22,353 nucleotides of DNA from assembly GCA_002394965.1 (NCBI GenBank), contig DGVL01000124.1, positions 7,639-29,991 of the forward strand, written 5' to 3'. The DNA is from Lachnospira sp. UBA4285. Its GTDB lineage: Bacteria; Bacillota; Clostridia; Lachnospirales; Lachnospiraceae. Of the stretch, positions 7,670 to 14,687 are shown one piece after another (positions within the stretch are counted from its first letter, which is position 1; each line of letters begins with the position of its first letter). Under the pieces are notes generated by a model, which worked only from the letters and a program-made list of their open reading frames with translations, was not told where the DNA came from and did not search any database. The position numbers were made by a program, and so were the translations under genes.

Positions 7670-8956
7670 ATGGACAGTGAATACGCTATCGAAGTTAATA
7701 ATATAACGAAGGCCTTCAAGGTCTACTATGATAAATCCAACTCACTGAAGGAAAAGATGATCTTCTGGCGCCGCAACCGCCATGAAAACCGCGAAGTCAT
7801 CCGCGGCATCAGTTTCAAGGTGAAAAAGGGCGAGTCCATCGGGCTTGTCGGCAAGAACGGTTGTGGAAAGTCGACTACGCTGAAGCTTCTGTCCCGGATT
7901 ATCTACCCGGACAGCGGATCTATAAAGATAAACGGGCGCGTGTCGTCGCTCATCGAGCTGGGCGCCGGATTTCACCCGGATATGAGCGGCCGGGAGAACA
8001 TCTACACCAACGCGTCGATCTTCGGGCTGACCAAGAGGGAGATCGACGAGAGACTGGATGACATCATCGAGTTCTCGGAACTGGGGGAATTCATCAATGA
8101 GCCGGTGCGCACATACTCGTCAGGCATGTATATGCGCCTGGCCTTCTCCGTCGCCATCAACGTGGACGCGGATGTGCTCCTGATCGATGAGATTCTGGCT
8201 GTCGGCGACGCCAATTTTCAGCGCAAGTGCTACAATAAACTGCGGGAGATCAAGGGCGAGGGGACGACGATCGTCATCGTCTCGCACGATCTGAGTTCCA
8301 TCGAGCAGTTCTGCGACCGCTCGCTGTGGATCAAGGACGGAAAGATCGAGAAGGAAGGACCGCCCAAGGAAGTGCATCTGGCGTACCTGGACTATATGAA
8401 TGACGCGGCGATCGCCCGCCAGAAGGCGGAGCTTGAGCGCAAGAAGCAGGAGCAGGAGGAAGCCGCGAAGCGCCAGGCAGAGGAAGAGAGAAGGCGCAAG
8501 GAAGAGGAAAAGCGCAAGGCGGCGGCGAGACTGCGCTATGGCAGCCAGGATGCCGTTTTTACCGATATCCACCTGCTGGATGAGAAGGGACAGGACAGCA
8601 ATTCCTTTACCACGGGCGAGCCGATGACGCTGAATCTTCACTATACCGTGAAGACGAAAGTCACGGACTGTGTCTTTGGCTTCGGCATCTTCCGCTCGGA
8701 CGGCCTGTGGGTCTACGGTACCAACACGCGGATCGACCGGCTTCCGAACTTTGACATCGAGAAGGACGGAAGTTATACGGTGAAGATTCAGCATCTGAAT
8801 CTGATCCCGGGTTCGTACTGGTGTGACATCACCATTGAATACGGGGCAGGAATTCCGGTCGACTACTACAAGAAGGCCCTGAAGTTCACAGTCTTCAGCA
8901 ACACGGCCGATGTCGGCATAGCCCGGTTCCCGCACAGCTGGGAGCTGAATATCTGA
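7670..8956 (+). CDS. wzt: Polysaccharide ABC exporter ATPase with C-terminal carbohydrate-binding domain, Wzt-like
   Basis: 428 aa. The nucleotide-binding domain (residues about 1-240) has Walker A GKNGCGKST (61-69), a variant signature YSSGM (149-153) typical of Wzt/TagH-type exporters, Walker B VLLIDE (169-174) and the switch His206 in VSHD. Residues about 243-288 are a highly charged Glu/Lys/Arg linker with coiled-coil character. Residues about 290-428 match the Wzt C-terminal beta-sandwich class (VFTDIHLLDEKG, FGFGIFRSDGLWVYGTNT, HLNLIPGSYWCDITI), which in O-antigen systems recognises a terminal group on the finished chain. The open frame begins further upstream, but ATG at 7670 has GGAGA at 7659-7663 and starts the protein at the usual place. 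It lies 16 nt after the permease gene. Confidence 0.95.
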   Translation: MDSEYAIEVNNITKAFKVYYDKSNSLKEKMIFWRRNRHENREVIRGISFKVKKGESIGLVGKNGCGKSTTLKLLSRIIYPDSGSIKINGRVSSLIELGAGFHPDMSGRENIYTNASIFGLTKREIDERLDDIIEFSELGEFINEPVRTYSSGMYMRLAFSVAINVDADVLLIDEILAVGDANFQRKCYNKLREIKGEGTTIVIVSHDLSSIEQFCDRSLWIKDGKIEKEGPPKEVHLAYLDYMNDAAIARQKAELERKKQEQEEAAKRQAEEERRRKEEEKRKAAARLRYGSQDAVFTDIHLLDEKGQDSNSFTTGEPMTLNLHYTVKTKVTDCVFGFGIFRSDGLWVYGTNTRIDRLPNFDIEKDGSYTVKIQHLNLIPGSYWCDITIEYGAGIPVDYYKKALKFTVFSNTADVGIARFPHSWELNI

Positions 8957-9005
8957 TCCTGGTTTTCCTGCGGGCAGGCGGCCGCGATCAAGAAAGGGGA
9001 AAAGG
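8957..9005. other. Junction between the export module and the Mur/acyltransferase module
   Basis: Forty-nine nt separate the Wzt-like gene from Mur ligase A. A short CCTGC-GG-GCAGG inverted repeat is present, but its loop is only 2 nt and no T-run follows, so it is not a convincing terminator. No promoter boxes are evident. Read-through into the second module is therefore likely. Confidence 0.5.
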
Positions 9006-10532
9006 ATGAAGACGCATACACTTGGAAGCTGCATCGGCTTCCTGAAACAGAAAGGGCTGGTGCGCGCTCTTTCCTGCCCGGCGGAACTGACCGGACAGGA
9101 GGTCAGGCTGGTCAGCTGCAACTCAAAACAGGTTCAGGAAGGAACCCTCTTTATAGTAAAAGGCGCTCATTTCCGCCCGCAGTACCTCTCGGATGCGGCG
9201 GAGGCAGGCGCCTTCTGTTATGTGGCGGAAGCGCAGGTCGAAGGCAGCCGTCTGCCGTACATTCAGGTGACGGATATCCGCGCGGCAGCCGCATGGCTTG
9301 CCCAGCTGTATTACGACCAGCCCTGGAAACGCCTCAGACTGACCGGCATAACAGGGACCAAGGGGAAGTCGACGACCGCATTTTTCATCAACGGGATTTT
9401 ATCCGCGTGGGAGAAGAAAAACGGGAAGCCGGAGCCGGCGCTGATCTCCTCCTTCACGACGTACAATGGCGTTGACCGTTTTGAATCGGTGATAACCACG
9501 CCGGAGCCGCTGGATCTGGAATATCACTTCTATACGGCAGCCGAACACGGGATTTCGTATGCCACGATGGAGGTCTCATCCCAGGCGCTGAAGTACGACC
9601 GGGTTCTGGGGGTGCAGTTTGATGTGTCCGTTTTCCTGAATATCGGACGCGATCACATCTCTCCGATCGAGCATCCGACGTGGGAGGACTATTTTGCCAG
9701 CAAGCTGAAGATCTTTGATCAGTGCCAGGCAGCCGTCGTGAATCTGGACTCGGATCACGCGGAAGAGATCCTGGCGAGGGCAAGGCAGAAGGCGTCGAAG
9801 GTCATCACATTTTCCATGAAGGATGAGAGGGCGGATGTATACGGACATGCGCTTGTGAGAAATGGCGGACAGCTCTCGTTCCTGGCCCGCCGGGACGGGC
9901 GCGACGAGGCGTATGAGCTGGAGATGCTCGGGAGTTTCAATGTGTCCAATGCGCTCGCGGCGATCGCGGTGTGCTCTGAGTACGGCGTGTCATATGCGTG
10001 CATGCGGGAAGGTCTGAAGAATACGAAGGTCCCGGGGCACATGGACTTCTATCACAGCGCCGACGGAAAGCTGACGGTGATCGTGGACTATGCGCACAAT
10101 CAGCTTTCTTTTCAGAAGCTCTTTGAGGCGGTCCGCGAGGATTTCCCCGGGATGCGGACAGTCATCGTCTTCGGGGCACCGGGCGGAAAGGCGCTGGACC
10201 GGCGGCATGACATGGGTGAGATCGCGGGGAAGTACTCCGATTTCGTGTATATCTCCGAGGATGACCCGCAGGAGGAGGACCTGGCGCAGATCAACGAACA
10301 GATCGCGCAGGCCGTCCGGGAACAGAACTGCCCGTATGCGATCATTCCGGACAGGAGAGAGGCGATCCGCCGGGCGGTGTACGACAGCAAAGAGCCGACG
10401 GTGATTCTGCTGGCAGGCCGGGGGGAGGACCCGATCATGAGGCGGGGAACTCAGTTTATTCCGTTCCCGACTGACGGGGAGCTGATCCAGGAGATCCTGA
10501 AGGACTACGATGCTCAGAATCCGAATTCATAA
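9006..10532 (+). CDS. MurE-like Mur ligase with degenerate amino-acid recognition motifs (Mur ligase A)
   Basis: 508 aa, three-domain Mur ligase layout. The N-domain has SCNSKQVQEGTLFIVKG. The central domain has the P-loop GTKGKST (117-123), TTPEPLDLEYHF, MEVSSQAL (Gln193 where MurE has His), LNIGRDHI and ASK at 231-233, the expected carbamoylated-Lys position. The C-domain has VPGHMDFY (usual VPGRM), DYAHNQLS, GEIAGKYSDFVYISEDDPQ and LLAGRGEDP. MurE enzymes adding meso-diaminopimelate carry DNPR and KGHED in the last two positions; here they read DDPQ (419-422) and RGEDP. ATP-dependent amide-bond formation on a carboxyl acceptor is well supported; the acceptor and amino acid are not. AAAGGGGA at 8993-9000 precedes the ATG. 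It follows the exporter by 49 nt on the same strand. It could be a MurE variant for another amino acid, or a tailoring ligase for the exported glycan. Confidence 0.85.
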   Translation: MKTHTLGSCIGFLKQKGLVRALSCPAELTGQEVRLVSCNSKQVQEGTLFIVKGAHFRPQYLSDAAEAGAFCYVAEAQVEGSRLPYIQVTDIRAAAAWLAQLYYDQPWKRLRLTGITGTKGKSTTAFFINGILSAWEKKNGKPEPALISSFTTYNGVDRFESVITTPEPLDLEYHFYTAAEHGISYATMEVSSQALKYDRVLGVQFDVSVFLNIGRDHISPIEHPTWEDYFASKLKIFDQCQAAVVNLDSDHAEEILARARQKASKVITFSMKDERADVYGHALVRNGGQLSFLARRDGRDEAYELEMLGSFNVSNALAAIAVCSEYGVSYACMREGLKNTKVPGHMDFYHSADGKLTVIVDYAHNQLSFQKLFEAVREDFPGMRTVIVFGAPGGKALDRRHDMGEIAGKYSDFVYISEDDPQEEDLAQINEQIAQAVREQNCPYAIIPDRREAIRRAVYDSKEPTVILLAGRGEDPIMRRGTQFIPFPTDGELIQEILKDYDAQNPNS

Positions 10533-10561
10533 GCAGGTAAGAGACAGAAAGGACAGAACGG

Positions 10562-11614
10562 ATGTCTGGCAGGAAAAAAGCACTGCGGCTCGTCGCGTTT
10601 TTCGCGGTATTCTTTGTACTGGTGAAACTCTGTGACTACGTGTTCATGCCGTACGGGGCAACGGAATTCCTACTTCGCGGTGTTGGAAAGAAAGACGAGG
10701 ACTACAATTTTATCATTGCGGGGTCATCCCACGCGGCTTACGCGTACGATCCGCAGGTGATCTCCGACTCGCTGGGGGTGAACGCCTATACGCTCGCGAT
10801 ACCGGGAGAGACTCTGAACCAGAGCATCGATGTGATCAAGTACACGATCGAGACCAATCACGTCGATACGGTCCTCTTTGATGTGGACTGGCAGTATTTC
10901 TGGAATGACAGGACAGAGACCGGACAGCTGTACGAGACGAAATACTACGCCTGCACGCCGTTTTCTCTCACGAAATGCACGGAACTTCTCCGGAACTGCA
11001 ACACCTATGATGTCCGCGGAGCTGTCTCCGGGCGCGCCATCTATCAGCTGACGCCGGATGAGATACAGCACAATCTGTACGTGAAATCCACGGATTCCTG
11101 GAAGGACGCCACGGTCGACGAGGTGAACACCAGGGGAATGCCGGACAATTACATGGGCCGCGGCTGGTTTTCGGCCCCGGACATGACAGAGGAGCCTTCC
11201 GGAAAAGACTATGTAGACAAGATGGTGAAACACTCCCGTGTGCAGTTTTCCCGGAAGATGCTGGAACAGATGACAGAGATCAAGAAGGTGTGCGACGCGC
11301 ACGGCGTGAAGCTGGTGTGCTTCTCGGTTCCGGCGACTCCGTACGCGGAATCGGTGTGGGATCTGAATAATATTCACACGCAGCTGGCCTCGTATTTCAA
11401 GAGCGAGGGAATCGAGTGGTTCGACGGATATTTCATGAAGCAGAGCGTCTTCCCGCGCCAGACCATGGATTACCGGGATCTGGAGGGGCACATAACCGGC
11501 AGCGCCGGCAGCCGCTTCACGGCTGTTGTGGCCGAGATCCTGAAGGCAAAAGACGCCGGGACCTATGTGGAATCCGATTATTTTGAAGCAATGCCGGGGG
11601 TGGACACACAATGA
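10562..11614 (+). CDS. SGNH/DltD-like membrane-anchored protein, partner of the MBOAT acyltransferase
   Basis: 350 aa. Residues about 8-28 (LRLVAFFAVFFVLVKLCDYVF) form one membrane anchor or uncleaved signal. The mature part opens with YNFIIAGSSHAAYAYDP, where GSS (54-56) fits the block I GxS nucleophile motif, followed by LGVNAYTLAIPGETLNQS and a VDTVLFDVDWQYFW strand. The C-terminal DLEGHITGSAG region holds a candidate Asp306/His310 pair; the spacing is one residue longer than the usual DxxH, so catalysis is plausible but not certain. Such proteins (DltD, AlgJ/AlgX relatives) work outside the membrane next to an MBOAT protein and help transfer acyl groups to a surface polymer. The gene overlaps the MBOAT gene by 4 nt. 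No DltA or DltC gene is present, which argues against D-alanylation. Confidence 0.8.
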   Translation: MSGRKKALRLVAFFAVFFVLVKLCDYVFMPYGATEFLLRGVGKKDEDYNFIIAGSSHAAYAYDPQVISDSLGVNAYTLAIPGETLNQSIDVIKYTIETNHVDTVLFDVDWQYFWNDRTETGQLYETKYYACTPFSLTKCTELLRNCNTYDVRGAVSGRAIYQLTPDEIQHNLYVKSTDSWKDATVDEVNTRGMPDNYMGRGWFSAPDMTEEPSGKDYVDKMVKHSRVQFSRKMLEQMTEIKKVCDAHGVKLVCFSVPATPYAESVWDLNNIHTQLASYFKSEGIEWFDGYFMKQSVFPRQTMDYRDLEGHITGSAGSRFTAVVAEILKAKDAGTYVESDYFEAMPGVDTQ

Positions 11615-13209
11615 GCTTTACAACGGTATCCTGGTTCCTGTTCCTGGCGGTCGGCCTGCTCGTATATTACCTTCTGCCAGGAAGGTGCAGACGCTTCCAG
11701 TGGGTGGTCCTTCTGGCGATGAGCCTGTTTTACCTTGCCACGTTCAGCGTAAAGGGCATTCTGCTTCTCTTTCTGACGATCATCGGAACCTATGCGGGCG
11801 GCCGGGTGATCGGTCACATGAACCATACGGAGAAGGAAACCGTCGACGCCAACAAAAAGATCTGGACGCGCGAAGAGAGGAAGGCCTACCGCGCCCGGAT
11901 GAAGAAAAAGAAGAAGAACGTTCTGATCGTCCTCATGCTGTATGTTTTCGGTATTCTGGCGGTCATCAAGTACACGGGCTTCGTTCTGGAGAATGTCAAC
12001 GTCATCCGCGCCGCGCTGGGACAGAGTGTACTGTCCATCCCGACGCTGCTGCTGCCGCTGGGCATATCCTTCTACACATTCCAGTCGGCGTCATACCTGA
12101 TCGATCTGTACAACGGAAAGATCGAGGCGCAGAAAAACTTCGGGAAACTGGCACTATTCGTCTGCTTTTTCCCGCAGCTCATGCAGGGGCCGATCGGGCG
12201 CTTTGACAGGCTGGAGCCGCAGCTGATAACGGAGCGCCGGTTTGACTTCGACAATTTCGAGTACGGGCTCATCCGGATCGGATGGGGACTGTTCAAGAAG
12301 ATGGTCCTGGCGGACCGGGCGGGCTCGGTGACGTCGGCTGTATTTGCTTCCGGCGTCGGGAACTACCACGGATTCCAGATCGCGGTGGGCATTCTGATGT
12401 ACTCGGTTCAGCTTTACGCGGACTTTTCCGGCGGCATTGACATCGTGATCGGGGCGGCCCAGATGTTCGGCATCACCATGGACGAGAACTTCCGGCAGCC
12501 GTACTTCTCGACGTCTATCAGCGACTTCTGGCGCAGATGGCATATCACACTGGGAACCTGGATGAAGGATTACATCTTCTATCCGTTCTCGCTGAGCAAG
12601 GGCATGAGCAGGCTCGGGCACTGGGCCGGCAGGAAGCTCGGGCGGTTCGGGCGCGGTCTTCCGATAGCCCTCGGCGATCTGCTGGTGTTCTTTGTGGTCG
12701 GCATCTGGCACGGCGCATCCTGGAAGTACATTATCTACGGTATCTACAACGGCGGCATCATGGCGTTCTCCAGTTTCATGGCACCGCTGTATCGGTCGGG
12801 CTTCGAGAAGCTTCACATCAATCCGAAGTCGCGGGGATGGCATATCGTCCAGATCATCCGCACATTTATCCTGGTGCAGATCAGCTGGTACTTCGACATC
12901 CCGAACAACCTTTCCGAGGGCAACCTGGCGCTTAAACTCACGTTTACGTCTCCGTCGCTCTCGCAGTTCACGAACGGCGATATCGCAGCCCTGGGGCTTT
13001 TGAAGTCAGACTATCTGATTCTGGCTTTCGGCTGCCTTGTGATCTTCTTCGTGAGTCTGTACAAGGAGCGGACCGGAAAACAGGTGCGGGAGACGCTTGC
13101 GGAAAAGCCGCTGGCGCTGCGCTGGACACTGTATCTGCTGATGCTCCTTTCGATCCTGATCTTCGGCTGGGCCAAGCAGACCAGCGGGTTCATCTATGCT
13201 AATTTCTGA
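11611..13209 (+). CDS. MBOAT-family O-acyltransferase, AlgI/DltB-like
   Basis: 532 aa, polytopic. The start FTTVSWFLFLAVGLLVYYLLP, then LLPLGISFYTFQSASYLID, CFFPQLMQGPIGRF and LYADFSGGIDI are typical of the AlgI branch. FWRRWHITLGTWMKDYIFYP carries His311, and GIWHGASWKYIIYG carries His367, the histidine that corresponds to the catalytic residue in AlgI/DltB. A lysine-rich cytoplasmic loop (ARMKKKKKN) follows the first helices. It probably moves an acyl group, most likely acetyl, from a cytoplasmic donor across the membrane to an extracellular polymer, with the SGNH protein encoded just upstream. Overlap with that gene is 4 nt (ATGA at 11611-11614). The substrate may be the polysaccharide exported by the ABC system; that link is inference from position. 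Confidence 0.93.
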   Translation: MSFTTVSWFLFLAVGLLVYYLLPGRCRRFQWVVLLAMSLFYLATFSVKGILLLFLTIIGTYAGGRVIGHMNHTEKETVDANKKIWTREERKAYRARMKKKKKNVLIVLMLYVFGILAVIKYTGFVLENVNVIRAALGQSVLSIPTLLLPLGISFYTFQSASYLIDLYNGKIEAQKNFGKLALFVCFFPQLMQGPIGRFDRLEPQLITERRFDFDNFEYGLIRIGWGLFKKMVLADRAGSVTSAVFASGVGNYHGFQIAVGILMYSVQLYADFSGGIDIVIGAAQMFGITMDENFRQPYFSTSISDFWRRWHITLGTWMKDYIFYPFSLSKGMSRLGHWAGRKLGRFGRGLPIALGDLLVFFVVGIWHGASWKYIIYGIYNGGIMAFSSFMAPLYRSGFEKLHINPKSRGWHIVQIIRTFILVQISWYFDIPNNLSEGNLALKLTFTSPSLSQFTNGDIAALGLLKSDYLILAFGCLVIFFVSLYKERTGKQVRETLAEKPLALRWTLYLLMLLSILIFGWAKQTSGFIYANF

Positions 13210-13215
13210 TGAGGA
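13209..13215 (+). promoter_or_regulatory. Ribosome binding site that decides the Mur ligase B start
   Basis: ATGAGGA sits directly on the MBOAT stop codon, 10 nt before ATG 13226. The in-frame ATG at 13196 is preceded by GCGGGTTCATCT, which has no Shine-Dalgarno match. This favours 13226. Confidence 0.6.
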
Positions 13216-13225
13216 CATTTACAGC

Positions 13226-14620
13226 ATGAAAATCTGTATTGATTCCAGAAAAGTTGAGAAGGGCGATGTGTTCTTCTGCATGCCGGGGTCCGTCACGGAC
13301 GGGCACCGCTTCGCCGGCATGGCGGCGGACCGCGGTGCTTCCGTCATCGTCTATCAGGACGAGCTTCCGGAGGCGGAGAGCGACGGCGTGTGCTACATCC
13401 GAGTCCCGGACGTCGTGAAGGCGCTCAATGAGGCCTGTGATTCGTTCTATGGCCATCCGAGCCATCACATGGAGGTGTTCGGCGTGACCGGAACCAGCGG
13501 CAAGACGACGACCGCCGGTTTCATCAGTCAGATCTTCGGACACAGGATGCCCTGCGGGCTGATCGGAAGCGAGGGCATCCGTTATGACGGAAAAGAGTAC
13601 GCGACCGGCCTCTCGACGCCGGAGGCGGTGACACTTCAGACGGCCCTGAAGAGAATGCTGGATGATGGCGCAAAGGCCGCGGCGCTGGAGGTCTCTGCCC
13701 ATGCTCTGGCCGAAGGGCGCGCGGAGAGCGTCGATTTTGACGTGGCGGTATTCACGAATCTTTCTGAGAATCACCTGGACTTTTTCGGCAGCATGGAAGC
13801 CTATTTTGACGCCAAGAAGAAACTGTTCCAGGGACTTAAGGGAGATGGCGCGGCGGTGTTAAATATCGACTCCGACACCTACGCCGACCTCGCCGCGGTT
13901 ACAAAGGGCCGGGTCATCTCTTACGGTATACACCGGGAAGCTGATTACAGGGCTGTTGATATCCGGCGGGACGGGGACAGGCAGCTGTTCACGTTCTGCA
14001 GCGGCAGCCGGAAAGAGACGGTGTGTGCAGGGCTAATGGCGGAGTTTGACATCTACAATCTGCTGGCGGCGATGACGGCCTGCGCTGCGGCCGGTATGCC
14101 GATGAAGCAGATCGCAGAGGCTGCCTCGGAGGTGAAGCCTGTCCGCGGGCGGATGCAGCGCATCGACGCGGGCCAGGACTTCACGGTGATTGTGGATTAC
14201 GCGCACACGCCGCAGGGGTTTGCGGATGTCTTTGCCGTCGGAAGGCGCCTGTGCCGGAAAGGCGGACGGATCATCGCGGTGTTCGGTGATGACGGCGGCA
14301 GGGACGAGGAGGCCAGGCGCAGGCTTGGTGAGACGGCATCGGGCAGCTGCGGCAAGATCTTCCTGACTATGGGGGATCCGGGCGACGAGGATCCGGACGA
14401 GACAGCTGCGCAGATCCGGGCAGGGATCAGCCCGCAGACGGAAACGGTGTACATCCGCGACAGGGCGGAAGCGCTGGAGGCGGCTGTGCGGGAGTGCCGG
14501 GAGGGTGATGCCCTTCTGATACTCGGGCGCGGCGGCGACGGCGATATCCGGCTTGGAAGCCGCGTGATCCCGTATCCCGGCGACGACGTGCTCGTGCAGC
14601 AGATACTGGAGAAAGCGTAA
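13226..14620 (+). CDS. MurE-like Mur ligase with degenerate amino-acid recognition motifs (Mur ligase B)
   Basis: 464 aa from the chosen start. Motifs: IDSRKVEKGDVFFCMPG (N-domain), P-loop GTSGKTT (89-95), LSTPEAVTLQ, LEVSAHAL (154-161), FTNLSENHLDFFGSMEAYFDAK with Lys197 at the carbamoyl position, VRGRMQRI (usual VPGRM), DYAHTPQG (324-331), and TMGDPGDEDP, which aligns with the MurE TSDNPRxEDP block but has Gly383, Asp384 and Gly386 for the D, N and R of DNPR. The KGHED block reads GRGGDG (434-439). Overall it is closer to canonical MurE than Mur ligase A, but it lacks the arginine that contacts meso-diaminopimelate. ATG at 13226 is preferred over ATG at 13196 because GATGAGGA lies 10 nt upstream, while 13196 has no visible SD. 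The N-terminus is then short for MurE. It is the last gene before the terminator. Confidence 0.87.
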   Translation: MKICIDSRKVEKGDVFFCMPGSVTDGHRFAGMAADRGASVIVYQDELPEAESDGVCYIRVPDVVKALNEACDSFYGHPSHHMEVFGVTGTSGKTTTAGFISQIFGHRMPCGLIGSEGIRYDGKEYATGLSTPEAVTLQTALKRMLDDGAKAAALEVSAHALAEGRAESVDFDVAVFTNLSENHLDFFGSMEAYFDAKKKLFQGLKGDGAAVLNIDSDTYADLAAVTKGRVISYGIHREADYRAVDIRRDGDRQLFTFCSGSRKETVCAGLMAEFDIYNLLAAMTACAAAGMPMKQIAEAASEVKPVRGRMQRIDAGQDFTVIVDYAHTPQGFADVFAVGRRLCRKGGRIIAVFGDDGGRDEEARRRLGETASGSCGKIFLTMGDPGDEDPDETAAQIRAGISPQTETVYIRDRAEALEAAVRECREGDALLILGRGGDGDIRLGSRVIPYPGDDVLVQQILEKA

Positions 14621-14628
14621 AGAAAAGA

Positions 14629-14669
14629 AAAGCCTCCCGCCTGACAGAAACGTCAGAGCGGGAGGCTTT
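14629..14669. terminator. Rho-independent terminator between convergent genes
   Basis: A 12-bp stem (AAAGCCTCCCGC at 14629-14640 with GCGGGAGGCTTT at 14658-14669) continues into an inner 5-bp stem (CTGAC 14641-14645 with GTCAG 14652-14656). The loop is 6 nt and one A (14657) is bulged. On the - strand the stem is followed by TTTTCTTTTC, a good U-rich tail for the sugar kinase transcript. On the + strand only the TTT at the end of the stem is available before GCATGG, so termination of the long polysaccharide operon may be weaker. It lies 9 nt past the Mur ligase B stop and 19 nt past the kinase stop. Confidence 0.9.
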
Positions 14670-14687
14670 GCATGGGGCGCCGGGAGG

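Noticed and set aside
8964..8977. Terminator after the Wzt-like gene
   Set aside because: The CCTGC/GCAGG hairpin would have a 2-nt loop and no T-run follows.
9006..14620. Reading the two Mur ligases as ordinary housekeeping murE/murF
   Set aside because: No other cell-division or cell-wall cluster gene (mraY, murD, ftsW) is nearby, and the motifs for meso-DAP or D-Ala-D-Ala recognition are not seen. A standard role is not excluded, but it is not the best reading.
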